This document shows positions 15,826 to 24,210 of a stretch of 64,000 nucleotides of DNA, in pieces. The position numbers were made by a program, and so were the translations under genes. Origin of the DNA: Deltaproteobacteria bacterium (GTDB lineage Bacteria; UBA10199; GCA-002796325; JACPFF01); assembly GCA_016210045.1 (NCBI GenBank), contig JACQUX010000024.1, positions 142,457 to 206,456 on the forward strand, given 5' to 3'. Position 1 is the first letter of the stretch, and each line of letters opens with the position of its first letter. Under the pieces are notes generated by a model, which was not told where the DNA came from, ran no database searches, and worked only from the letters and a program-made list of their open reading frames with translations.

Positions 15826-16502
15826 TGTGGCGTGCCCTCGCCGACTGGTTCGATGACCGCCTCGCCTCGCGCGAGATCAAACGCGCGCTGTTCGATCGCA
15901 AAATTCCGAAAGGCGTCGGGTGGCTCTACACATTAGGCAGCGCTGCCGCGTTTCTCTTCTCGCTCCAGTTCCTAACCGGCGTCTTGCTCGCGCTGAATTA
16001 CGCTGCAACGCCCGAATACGCATATCTCTCCGTCCAATACGTGACCGAAAAAGTCCCGATGGGCCACTTTATCCGCGGCCTCCATATGTGGGGCGCGTCC
16101 GCGATGGTGATCATCGTCACCCTGCACATGCTGCGCGTCTATTTCATGGGCGCGTACAAATATCCGCGCGAAACCACCTGGGTGGTCGGCGTCGTGTTGT
16201 GGCTGTTGGTGCTCGGCTTCGGGTTCACCGGGTATTTATTGCCGTGGGATCAGAAAGGCTATTGGGCCACGGTGGTCGGCGCAAAAATCGCGGAACAAGC
16301 GCCGTTCCTCGGTACGGCGATTGCGCGGCTGCTGCGCGGTGGCGAACAAATTGGCGCCGTCACACTGACCCGCTTCTACGCAATTCACGTGCTGATTTTG
16401 CCAGCCCTCCTCGCGATCGGCACGCTGGTCCATCTTGTCATGGTGATCCGCCAAGGGATCTCGGCCCCACCGGAGCGAAAACAGCAGGCCCGCCATGAGT
16501 GA
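15825..16502 (+). CDS. Cytochrome b (b6-type N-terminal half) of the bc complex
   Basis: The 225-residue protein has four hydrophobic segments and two pairs of haem-binding histidines (GHFIRGLHMWGAS...TLHMLR, and ...RFYAIHVLILPALLAIGTLVHL). It has the GYLLPWDQKGYWATVV motif between helices C and D. It corresponds to cytochrome b6, with the rest of cytochrome b supplied by the next gene (split type). It oxidises menaquinol or another quinol at the membrane. The start lies in a TGATG overlap with the Rieske stop. Confidence 0.95.
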   Translation: MWRALADWFDDRLASREIKRALFDRKIPKGVGWLYTLGSAAAFLFSLQFLTGVLLALNYAATPEYAYLSVQYVTEKVPMGHFIRGLHMWGASAMVIIVTLHMLRVYFMGAYKYPRETTWVVGVVLWLLVLGFGFTGYLLPWDQKGYWATVVGAKIAEQAPFLGTAIARLLRGGEQIGAVTLTRFYAIHVLILPALLAIGTLVHLVMVIRQGISAPPERKQQARHE

Positions 16503-17478
16503 CGAACGCGCCGCATGGAAAACTCGTGTCCGGGAACGTTACGAGCAACTGAAGAAACTCGGTCGCCCGTTTTTTCCGGACATCATCGCCAAAGACGCGA
16601 TCGCGGCCACAGTGCTGTTTTGCGTGCTCATCGCACTGGCCCACTTCGTCGGCGTGGAATTGGCGGGCGTCGCCGATCCGACCGACACCACGTACAATCC
16701 GCGCCCGGAATGGTATTTCCTCTTTCTCTTCCAAGCGCTGAAGTTTTTTCCGGGCGCATGGGAACCGGTCGCGGCGATCATCCTGCCGACACTCTGTCTC
16801 GTTTTTCTCTTCTGTCTCCCGTGGATCGATCGCGGCCCGAACCGCCACCCGTTCGACCGCCCCATCCTGACACTGCTCGGAATCGGCGCCGTTGCCGGTT
16901 TCGTCACGCTGACCGTGCTCGGCATGAGTTCGCCGCTGCTGAATCCCGTCGTTCAACAAGATCCGACAATTGCGGCCGGCAAACAATTGTACGATGCGCT
17001 GCGCTGCAATTACTGCCACAGCATTAACGGACGCGGCGGGCTGCTGGCGCCCGACCTCAGCACCGTCGGCGCACGCCGCGACGGCGTATGGCTCGCCCAA
17101 CATTTCACCGATCCGCAACAGGCCACGCCCGGTTCGCTGATGCCGCGCATGCACCTACTCCCCGAAGAAGTGGCCACGCTCGCGGCCTACATGCAATCGC
17201 TCGGCGGCGAGGGGCCATTCTCGGCGCAAGCCCCGGCCCGCTTCGCGGAACACTGCGGCAGCTGCCACCGCCTCGACGGCCAAGGCGGCGATCTAGGCCC
17301 CGACCTGAGCACGGTCCACACCTATCGCGATAAGGCGTATCTCCTCCAGTATCTCAGCGACCCCACGGCGCTCAACAAATCCGCCACCATGCCGGGATTC
17401 CGCGACACCTTGAGCGCTGCAGAACTCGAAGACTTGGCCCGCTATCTCCTCTCCACGCAACGCCAAGTCGCCCAGTAA
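16495..17478 (+). CDS. bc-complex subunit IV fused to a dihaem cytochrome c domain
   Basis: Residues 1-160 are subunit IV of a split cytochrome b, with three membrane helices and the quinol-site motif RPEWYF (PEWY) near residue 72. Residues about 165-327 hold two cytochrome c domains with CNYCH (about 172) and CGSCH (about 254), each followed by typical cytochrome c methionine regions (MPRMHLL and MPGFRDTL). The fusion gives the complex its own c-type exit, besides the pentahaem cytochrome at the operon start. The start overlaps cytochrome b by 8 bases. Confidence 0.93.
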   Translation: MSDERAAWKTRVRERYEQLKKLGRPFFPDIIAKDAIAATVLFCVLIALAHFVGVELAGVADPTDTTYNPRPEWYFLFLFQALKFFPGAWEPVAAIILPTLCLVFLFCLPWIDRGPNRHPFDRPILTLLGIGAVAGFVTLTVLGMSSPLLNPVVQQDPTIAAGKQLYDALRCNYCHSINGRGGLLAPDLSTVGARRDGVWLAQHFTDPQQATPGSLMPRMHLLPEEVATLAAYMQSLGGEGPFSAQAPARFAEHCGSCHRLDGQGGDLGPDLSTVHTYRDKAYLLQYLSDPTALNKSATMPGFRDTLSAAELEDLARYLLSTQRQVAQ

Positions 17479-17550
17479 CTGTATACATTTTGTAAACACT
17501 TTTTACCGGCTCCGCTTGTGGTCCCCGATCCAGCGTGCGATCATATCGCT

Positions 17551-18429
17551 ATGAACGACGCACTCAGCAGCCAGGCGCCCGAGATTACGGCCTATACCGA
17601 TTACATCCGTTATCTGGCCGATCTTGTAGCTTATAAGAAGCAGCACAGCGGTTTCTCGCTCCGCGTCTTCTGCCGCAAATCGGGTTTCCGTTCCCCGAAT
17701 TATCTGAAGTGGGTGCTCGACGGCGTACGACCGATCGCACTCAAGAGTGTCCACAAATTCGCGGCGGGATTATCGCTCGACGCCCGTGAGACCGAATACT
17801 TCGCACTGTTGGTCCAATTTCGGGAGGCGCGCGATCCGGCGGCGCAGCGTCATGCGTATGAGCAGATGCTCCCGGCACAGCGGCGCCGTGCCGGGACACA
17901 GACGGCGGACGCGTATCAATACTTAAGTCGCTGGTATTTAGTGGCCTTGCGCGAGCTGGTCGCTGCGCCGGACTTCCGCGACGACCCCGCGTGGATCCGC
18001 GACCGACTGGGCCGCGAGATCACGGGCGCCGAGATCAAGCAAGGCTTCGAGACGTTGGAACGACTGGGCCTGCTCCGCCGCACGGCGAACGGTCGCCGGC
18101 AACAGACTGCGGCCGATCTGCGGACCGCGCTCGAAGTGCACTCCGTGGCGGCGTTTAATTATCACACCGAGATGTTGGAACAAGCGGCACGCGTGTTGAC
18201 CCAACGGCCGGCGGCGGAGCGCGATTACCAATCGCTCGTCGCGCTGGTCGACGGCGAAACCGTGGCACTGCTCAAGCAACAGTGTGCGGCGTTTCAACAA
18301 TCGCTCGTCGCCCTACTGCAAGCCCGCGAACGCACGACCAAACAGGCGCGCGGACGCAAAGAACTGTACGCCTTTAACATCCAACTCTTTCCGTTGGGGA
18401 ACCCCATGAAACCCAAGGAGGTCTTATGA
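17551..18429 (+). CDS. TIGR02147 family protein
   Basis: The 292-residue cytoplasmic protein has the TIGR02147 layout: an N-terminal segment (DYIRYLADLVAYKKQHSGFSLR..FCRKSGFRSPNYLKWVLDG), the middle TGAEIKQGFETLERLGLL winged-helix-like region, and a C-terminal helical part. The family is abundant in Fibrobacter and Bdellovibrio-like bacteria, and its members are presumed regulators. The next gene, a lipoprotein, overlaps it by 4 bases (ATGA), a coupling that suggests the pair works together. The start is at ATG 17551; upstream lies an AT-rich tract (TGTATACATTTTGTAAACAC) that may be the promoter. Confidence 0.82.
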   Translation: MNDALSSQAPEITAYTDYIRYLADLVAYKKQHSGFSLRVFCRKSGFRSPNYLKWVLDGVRPIALKSVHKFAAGLSLDARETEYFALLVQFREARDPAAQRHAYEQMLPAQRRRAGTQTADAYQYLSRWYLVALRELVAAPDFRDDPAWIRDRLGREITGAEIKQGFETLERLGLLRRTANGRRQQTAADLRTALEVHSVAAFNYHTEMLEQAARVLTQRPAAERDYQSLVALVDGETVALLKQQCAAFQQSLVALLQARERTTKQARGRKELYAFNIQLFPLGNPMKPKEVL

Positions 18430-19517
18430 AACACGTTCGAGGCACCGCACTCGGTCTTGCCTGCTTGCTGCTCGCGGGCTGCGGCGCGGCGACCAGCACC
18501 ACAACGAGCAGCGACGATGACTCCGGCGTCACGACCGTCGGGAATCCAAGCGGCAGTTCGACGGCATTTTATGATGCCGTGGTCCAAGTCATGCCGGTCT
18601 TCGACCGCGCGAACGCCACGCCTGCAGTCAGCAAGACCGTTCCGACGAGTTGGAGTGTCGGCAATCCGCTGTACGAGGCATTTTACCTGCTGCAGGAGTT
18701 CAATCCCGATACCGACCAGGGCGTGATCGACACCTCGAACTTGTACAAGACGATGTGGGAAGGTCGGAATTTCTTCTCTAACGCGAAGTCCGAGTGCACG
18801 AGCGTCACCGAACAAATCATCGCCTCTCCATTCGACTTCGGCACGACGGCCCTGACGTACAACTGCGCGATGAACAACGAGGGCGCAGACGGCTATGACT
18901 TCGGCGGCGCGATCAAGGAATTGGACGCGACCGGAGCAATCGTGCCGATCACGGCGACCAGCCGCACCAGCTTCGCGGCCCCCGTACAGCACGGCGTCTT
19001 CGGCTTTGTCTGGGCCGACGATCACAACGAATACGGCGCATTCCAAGGCACGTATAGTGCCGTTACGGACGACCTCGCGCTCGATATCGCTGTGTGGGTC
19101 GACTACACCGGCGACAACGACTACTGCTATCGCAATGACATCGACGGCAACGTGGCGACGCATCTCTTCACGTTCCGCGCCGTGAAGGGCAATCTCGTGG
19201 CGGGCACTTCGTCGGTCGCGATGGTCGGGAAGGGCTATTCGCAAGGAACCGATCAGTTCTTCCTGTTGAAGATCACGAGTAGCGGACTCGATGGCGCGCG
19301 TTATTACTGCATCGGCGCCGACGCCGGCGAAACGGAGTTGATGGCGATGGACGCTGCAGGGACTGCAACCGTCGACGCCAATTGCGCGGCCTTCCAAGCG
19401 GACGTGGATGCCTTGACGCTGTTTACCAGCGCGGACTTGGCGTGCAGCAGTGCGGCGTTCAATTCCGGCGGAACAGGAACGACCGCTGAAGGGACCGTCT
19501 TCCTCGATTTTGAATAA
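18426..19517 (+). CDS. Secreted lipoprotein paired with TIGR02147 gene
   Basis: A lipoprotein signal peptide ends in LLAGC (cysteine 19). It is followed by a Ser/Thr/Asp-rich linker and a 310-residue domain with six or more cysteines and many aromatic residues. I do not recognise the domain. The protein is probably anchored to the outer membrane or exposed at the cell surface. The start overlaps the TIGR02147 stop, so the two are translationally coupled. A DNA-binding-like protein and a surface lipoprotein in one unit recall the TIGR02147-lipoprotein pairs of other predatory or environmental deltaproteobacterial-type genomes (from memory). Confidence 0.8.
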   Translation: MKHVRGTALGLACLLLAGCGAATSTTTSSDDDSGVTTVGNPSGSSTAFYDAVVQVMPVFDRANATPAVSKTVPTSWSVGNPLYEAFYLLQEFNPDTDQGVIDTSNLYKTMWEGRNFFSNAKSECTSVTEQIIASPFDFGTTALTYNCAMNNEGADGYDFGGAIKELDATGAIVPITATSRTSFAAPVQHGVFGFVWADDHNEYGAFQGTYSAVTDDLALDIAVWVDYTGDNDYCYRNDIDGNVATHLFTFRAVKGNLVAGTSSVAMVGKGYSQGTDQFFLLKITSSGLDGARYYCIGADAGETELMAMDAAGTATVDANCAAFQADVDALTLFTSADLACSSAAFNSGGTGTTAEGTVFLDFE

Positions 19518-19523
19518 CGGGTC

Positions 19524-20609
19524 CTAGAGGATACTCCGCGAAGGGGGCGGCGCCGCACCGGCGCGGCCCCCTTCACGCGTACGCCCGTCGTACTGCTCCC
19601 GCTGCCATTTGAACAGATAGTACAGATATCCAAACGCGGGACCGAGCAGCACGGCGCCTCCGCCTAAGACCCAGAGTACCGATTGGAGCACGTTGGCCGG
19701 CGCGGCGCTGTTGGCGATCGTCAGGTCGGGAACGATCAGCCACGGAAATTGACTGGCCGCCCACCCACCGACCATGCACACGGCCTGCGCCACTACGACC
19801 ACCCGCGCTACTGCATAGCGCCGCTGCCACAACGCAACGAGCGCGCCGACGGCCACGCCGCCGGTCACGAACTGAAACCCGAGACTCCAACGCGCGTGCA
19901 TTAACCCGTGATACAACTGCGGCGCCCCATCCGCCGCCAGATATGCGGCCAGCCATGCGAACAGCCCCACATCAATCCCGACCACCACACCGATGCGCCG
20001 CAACACCTCGCGCAAAGCCGGCTCCGCAGTTTCGTGCAGCAGATAGACGACCGCCAAATACATACAGAGGCCGACCAACAGCAGACCCACCGCCCACGGG
20101 AACGGTTGCCACCACGTGGTCACGTAGTCGGCCACAACGCCGCCCGTAACCGGATCGACGCGGATCCTCCCGGAGGTGACGGCGCCCAATGTCACGCCGA
20201 GCATCAGCGGCGTCATCAGACTGGCCACGGCAAAAATCACTTCCCAGCGCTGCCGGAATTCAGCGCGTGGCAAGCCATAGGCACGAAAGACAAACGCGGC
20301 CCCGCGCAACACGATCCCGATTAACACCAGCGTCAGCGGAATATGCAGCGCCGTCGTCAGCGTGGCAAAGACCAACGGGAAACAGACGAAGAGCAAGACG
20401 ACAACGACGATCAGCCAGACATGATGCGCCTCCCAAATCGGTCCGATCGCCTTCAACACTAATTCCCGCAGCGCCGCTGCGTGCGGACCACGCGCCACTA
20501 ACCATACTGCGCCACCGCCGAAGTCGGCGCCGCCGGTCAGCAGATAGACCGTCAACGCCACGACGATGATCAGCGCCACGACCACGGCGGCCGTGCCGGG
20601 ATCAGCCAT
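19524..20609 (-). CDS. cydB: Cytochrome bd quinol oxidase subunit II
   Basis: CydB is the second membrane subunit of cytochrome bd. The 361-residue protein has nine or so hydrophobic helices and typical family segments (LTGGADFGGGAVWL, GPIWEAHHVWLIVVVVLLFVCFPLVFA, RGAAFVFRAYG). The start at ATG 20609 overlaps the cydA stop by 8 bases; a longer in-frame start at 20666 is rejected. No cydX or cydCD gene is in the window. The C-terminal 25 residues are Arg/Gly/Pro-rich. Confidence 0.94.
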   Translation of the reverse strand: MADPGTAAVVVALIIVVALTVYLLTGGADFGGGAVWLVARGPHAAALRELVLKAIGPIWEAHHVWLIVVVVLLFVCFPLVFATLTTALHIPLTLVLIGIVLRGAAFVFRAYGLPRAEFRQRWEVIFAVASLMTPLMLGVTLGAVTSGRIRVDPVTGGVVADYVTTWWQPFPWAVGLLLVGLCMYLAVVYLLHETAEPALREVLRRIGVVVGIDVGLFAWLAAYLAADGAPQLYHGLMHARWSLGFQFVTGGVAVGALVALWQRRYAVARVVVVAQAVCMVGGWAASQFPWLIVPDLTIANSAAPANVLQSVLWVLGGGAVLLGPAFGYLYYLFKWQREQYDGRTREGGRAGAAPPPSRSIL

Positions 20610-21942
20610 GTGCACCTCCCAGTCCGGCACCGTGCTGGGGCATGCCGTCCACCGTGCGAAAGACATGATACTGGAGCAAGCGCAACACGATCACGCCCAG
20701 CAGCGCATAGAGCACGAGGAAGAGGAGAAAAGAACTCCACAAGTGCGGCACCGGAGTCACCGCGTCCGCAGTGCGCATGATCCGGTAAATAATCCACGGT
20801 TGCCGCCCAACTTCGGTGACCGTCCATCCAGCTTCCAACGCGACGAATCCGGCGACACCACATCCGATGACCAAACGAAGAAACCACGGCGCCCGCGGCC
20901 ACGCCTTGCGCAGCCCACGATACGCCAGCCCGATCACGGCCGTGAGCACCAGGAGCGTGCCCATCGCGATCATTAACTGAAACGCCAGATGCACCACCAC
21001 GACCGGCGGACGGTCCTCGGGCGGCAATTCGCGCAATCCTTGGACCACAGCTTGTCGCTCCCCATAGGCCAACCAACTCAGCATCCCGGGTAGTTCGATC
21101 GCGCAACAGGTTGTTTCTCGCGCCGCATCCGGCCATCCGCCGATCCGAAGCGGCGCACGGACGGTCGTGTCCCACTGCGCCTCCATCGCCGCCAATTTCA
21201 TCGGTTGTCGCTCCGCCGTCTGCTTCGCCAACCAATCACCCGTCAGCGGCTGCAACAATCCACTCAACAACGCCACGCCCAACGCAATCCCGTATGCCCG
21301 CTGATGGAGCGGATGCAGCGGATGGCGCAGCAACATCCAGGCATGAATCGCGGCCACGGCAAACCCAATCGTCACGAACGCCGCGACGACCATATGGAGG
21401 CTGTATAACAACCATCCCGGATTCCACATCGCCGCCCACGGATCGATGTCGACGAATTGTCCCGCTTCGACACGGAATCCGGCGGGCATGTTCATCCACG
21501 CATTCGCGCAAACCACAAAAATGCCGGAGAGCGTTCCGCTGCCGAGCACGGCCACGCCGCACAGCCAGTGGAGCCGCGGCCGCAACCGGTCCCATCCATA
21601 CAGATAGATTCCGAGAAAAATGGCCTCGAGGAAAAAGGCGAACCCTTCCAACGAGAACGGCATGCCGATCACCGGTCCGGCATGACGCATGAAGTTCGGC
21701 CACAACAGCCCGAGCGCAAAAGAGAGCACGGTCCCGGACACCGCGCCGACTGCGAACAAGATCCCGGTGCCGCGCGCCCAGCGTTCCGCCAAGTCACGAT
21801 AGACGCGATCGTTGGTGCGAATCCAGCGATGTTCTGCGATCGCCATCAAGAGCGGCATCGCCATGCCCGCCACCGCAAAGAGGATATGGAACCCGAGCAA
21901 GCTCGCCATCTCGAGCCGCGCGATCAGCAGATGGTCCGGCAT
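20602..21942 (-). CDS. cydA: Cytochrome bd quinol oxidase subunit I
   Basis: CydA binds haems b558, b595 and d and oxidises quinol with O2. Family residues are visible: the N-terminal histidine in LLGFHILFAV, the glutamates in FSLEGFAFFLEAIFLGIYLYGWDR, the b558 histidine in YSLHMVVAAF, the Q-loop segment RQPMKLAAMEA, and the GWTVTEVGRQPW motif. The short Q-loop is of the non-E. coli type. It sits at the end of an operon of c-type cytochromes and abuts the dihaem lipoprotein (TAAATG), which is an unusual neighbourhood for an oxygen reductase. Confidence 0.95.
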   Translation of the reverse strand: MPDHLLIARLEMASLLGFHILFAVAGMAMPLLMAIAEHRWIRTNDRVYRDLAERWARGTGILFAVGAVSGTVLSFALGLLWPNFMRHAGPVIGMPFSLEGFAFFLEAIFLGIYLYGWDRLRPRLHWLCGVAVLGSGTLSGIFVVCANAWMNMPAGFRVEAGQFVDIDPWAAMWNPGWLLYSLHMVVAAFVTIGFAVAAIHAWMLLRHPLHPLHQRAYGIALGVALLSGLLQPLTGDWLAKQTAERQPMKLAAMEAQWDTTVRAPLRIGGWPDAARETTCCAIELPGMLSWLAYGERQAVVQGLRELPPEDRPPVVVVHLAFQLMIAMGTLLVLTAVIGLAYRGLRKAWPRAPWFLRLVIGCGVAGFVALEAGWTVTEVGRQPWIIYRIMRTADAVTPVPHLWSSFLLFLVLYALLGVIVLRLLQYHVFRTVDGMPQHGAGLGGAHG

Positions 21943-22242
21943 TTATGGTACTCCGTTCGTCCCGTGGCAGGTCGCGCAGCCGGCGAGGCCCTCATCCAAT
22001 GTCTGTTCGTGAATGGCCTCCACATCAATGCTGAGGGTCGTGCGATTGACCAAGTGAATATTTTCTAAATTATGACAGAGCGTACATTCCGCCACGCCCC
22101 ATCCGACTTCGTGCTCGGCCTCCGTCAACACCAGTCCCGCTGGCGACGCAAGGAGATCGCCATAATTTTCGCCTTCATTGACCGCTGAGCCACCACAGGC
22201 GGCCGTCAGCAATACCCCACTCAAGATCCAGAACCGTTTCAT
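21943..22242 (-). CDS. Small dihaem cytochrome c lipoprotein
   Basis: The 99-residue precursor starts MKRFWILSGVLLTAACGGS, with a lipobox at LTAAC, and has two haem motifs, CTLCH and CATCH, near the middle and the C-terminus. It is a small membrane-anchored electron carrier. A start at 22242 fits the lipoprotein signal better than the in-frame ATG at 22278, which would add a basic leader. It lies between the heptahaem cytochrome and cydA with near-zero spacing, so it may pass electrons between the periplasmic chain and the membrane. Confidence 0.85.
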   Translation of the reverse strand: MKRFWILSGVLLTAACGGSAVNEGENYGDLLASPAGLVLTEAEHEVGWGVAECTLCHNLENIHLVNRTTLSIDVEAIHEQTLDEGLAGCATCHGTNGVP

Positions 22243-22249
22243 AATGTGC

Positions 22250-22939
22250 TCACTTGGCCGACGTCTCCCGACCCGCATGGCATGCCTGACACATCGTTAC
22301 CGTATGACACGCCTCGCAGCGCCGCGGATTCGCCCGCGCTTCGATCGAATGGAAGAAACGGAAATTCCGCCGATGCGCCGTTTCCTGCACCGTGTCGCGT
22401 CGTTGATGACAATTCACACAAAACATCACGTTCGCGTGGCACTGCGCGCATTCCGCCCCGTTCGCTTTGGCAAAGACTTGGTGCTGCGCCAACCACGCCA
22501 CGCGGTGGTTGCGCGGCTGCGCGCCACCCTCGCCGTGACAGAGCGTGCACGTATTCGGTCCCGGCATCGTCGCGTCCGGATTGTTGTGGCACGTGTGACA
22601 CCCGATCCGATTTAAATACCGCAAATCCCCATACGAGCGCTCATCCACATGACACGTCTCGCAACCGACACCCCCGGCCTCGAACAAACCATTGTGCATT
22701 TCATGGTCATACAAAGAAAACGGTACCGGTAATTCCGCCTTGGGTTTTTCGGTTTTTTTCTCATCCGCCGCGACCGCAACGATGGCGATCAGCAACAGCA
22801 CCAGCGTCACGTAGATCCTCAGAGGCCACCCCCAGCCGCACAGCGGCGTTGAGGGGGGGACCCGATGGGCTTTGCCCATCGGGGGGGCGACGCAAGCCCC
22901 TGTAACGCCGAACGCGCGTACCCGTGATTCACTTCGCAT
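22250..22939 (-). CDS. Heptahaem c-type cytochrome with repeat-derived N-terminal leader
   Basis: Seven CxxCH motifs are present: CETCH, CHTCH, CTLCH, CAQCH, CVNCH, CEACH and CQACH. A hydrophobic segment at about residues 42-58 is the signal or anchor. Residues 11-38 before it are encoded by palindromic element copy B (22834-22905), read in frame. The ATG at 22939 overlaps the beta-barrel gene by 11 bases, and the only later ATG (22879) is inside the element with no ribosome site, so the leader may truly be translated. Periplasmic electron transfer next to a beta-barrel and a giant lipoprotein cytochrome suggests a trans-outer-membrane chain. Confidence 0.85.
   Translation of the reverse strand: MRSESRVRAFGVTGACVAPPMGKAHRVPPSTPLCGWGWPLRIYVTLVLLLIAIVAVAADEKKTEKPKAELPVPFSLYDHEMHNGLFEAGGVGCETCHVDERSYGDLRYLNRIGCHTCHNNPDATMPGPNTCTLCHGEGGAQPRNHRVAWLAQHQVFAKANGAECAQCHANVMFCVNCHQRRDTVQETAHRRNFRFFHSIEARANPRRCEACHTVTMCQACHAGRETSAK
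22834..22905 (-). repeat. Palindromic intergenic-type element, copy B (inside the heptahaem cytochrome gene)
   Basis: Read on the minus strand this copy has the same ends as copies A and C. Its central stem is CCGATGGGCAAAGCCCATCGG, with complementary changes relative to CCGGCAAAGCCGG in copy A and CGACTGGCAAAGCCAGTCG in copy C. The GCCGCTGTGCGGC hairpin is intact. Unlike the other two copies it lies within an open reading frame. Confidence 0.9.
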
Positions 22940-24188
22940 AGTGATAACTCACTCGCAGCGACCCCCGCAGATCGCGATCGAACAGATTGTTTTTGTTATA
23001 TTCGCCGCCGACCGCCACACGCCAGCCGTGCGGCAAGTCATACCCGGTCCAGAACACGGTCGAGAACGCCAGATCGCTCTCGTTGGTGATTTTTTGATAG
23101 CTGCTGTAATCGAGGCCCACTTCCGCCCACAGTGGCTTCGCGATGCGTTCATGCGCCAACACGCGCACCCCATGCACACGGCCACCGTAGCTCTTGGAAA
23201 AATAATACGCCGGCTCAAGTTCAAGATGCGCGCGGTCCACGCGGATCGGAATGCCGACTTCTAACAAATGCCCCGTGCGATGCGCGCCCGCGCCGACCGT
23301 GAGCCGCTGATAGGCATATTGCGTGCGCAACGTGACGACATCCGGCACCGCATCGAGCGTCGTCGCAATACGGCCGGTCCAGATCGGCCCGCTGGTAAAC
23401 AGCGCCATGATGCTCGGCCGATCTGCAGCGCGGTTCACATTAAAGTAATTCCCTTCCAGATTCAGCGCCACGCGCCGCGTTGGCGACCAATCGAATCCCA
23501 ACGTCCCCGCTTCGATCACTTTCCCCGCGATATCGTATTCGAACAGCCCATACGCGAGCGGCGCGGTCTTGCCGCCGAATTGGTGCGACGCGCTCGCGCC
23601 GACCCGCACCGTGTCGTTCTGTTGCCAATCGGCGCCCTGCAGATCGAATTTACGCCACTGCGCTTGCAAACTCGCCGCAGTCCGGTGCCAATCGTGCAGT
23701 CGCACCACCATGCCGGTCAACAAACCATCGTCCCGATTAAAATCGCCCCGCTCGATGGTCCGCGGCACACCGGCATAGACAGACAAATCCACACGCGACC
23801 ACGGCAGGAGCGTCGTGCGCGCGCCATCGACCAGCTCCGTGGAAAATCCGGGATTCAAAAACTGTCGCCCGAGATCGAACTGCCACGCCTTCGCCGGCTC
23901 CAAATGCAACACGCCTTGATACAGATCGCCTTCGTTCACCGAACGCTGCAGATCACGAAACACGCGCCCATCCGCCTGCACCCGTGCGTGCCACTTCCCC
24001 CAATCGGCCACGCCGGCGCCGAGATAGAGATTCGCAGGGAGTTCGCGTTGGATGCTCGTGTTGCGCCGCCACTGTCCGACCAGATCGGCGTCCGCGCGCC
24101 ACGAGACCGCGCGCGCGCCCATCGGCAACAACGCCGCTAAGAGACCACAGACGCAACCGAGACCAACACCGACGCCCTTCCGCTTCAT
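22929..24188 (-). CDS. Outer-membrane beta-barrel protein of a cytochrome conduit operon
   Basis: A signal peptide (residues 1-28, ending GARAVSW) is followed by about 390 residues with alternating polar and hydrophobic residues, many tyrosines and tryptophans, and a C-terminal strand ending in YHYAK. These are features of a transmembrane beta-barrel. There is no TonB plug or porin motif that I recognise. It sits between the genes for the giant lipoprotein cytochrome and the heptahaem cytochrome, so it could be the porin of a porin-cytochrome complex. The start at 24188 matches the signal peptide; an upstream reading to 24359 is non-secretory. Confidence 0.75.
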   Translation of the reverse strand: MKRKGVGVGLGCVCGLLAALLPMGARAVSWRADADLVGQWRRNTSIQRELPANLYLGAGVADWGKWHARVQADGRVFRDLQRSVNEGDLYQGVLHLEPAKAWQFDLGRQFLNPGFSTELVDGARTTLLPWSRVDLSVYAGVPRTIERGDFNRDDGLLTGMVVRLHDWHRTAASLQAQWRKFDLQGADWQQNDTVRVGASASHQFGGKTAPLAYGLFEYDIAGKVIEAGTLGFDWSPTRRVALNLEGNYFNVNRAADRPSIMALFTSGPIWTGRIATTLDAVPDVVTLRTQYAYQRLTVGAGAHRTGHLLEVGIPIRVDRAHLELEPAYYFSKSYGGRVHGVRVLAHERIAKPLWAEVGLDYSSYQKITNESDLAFSTVFWTGYDLPHGWRVAVGGEYNKNNLFDRDLRGSLRVSYHYAK

Positions 24189-24210
24189 CACGGTCTCCAA
24201 TATCGCCCCC

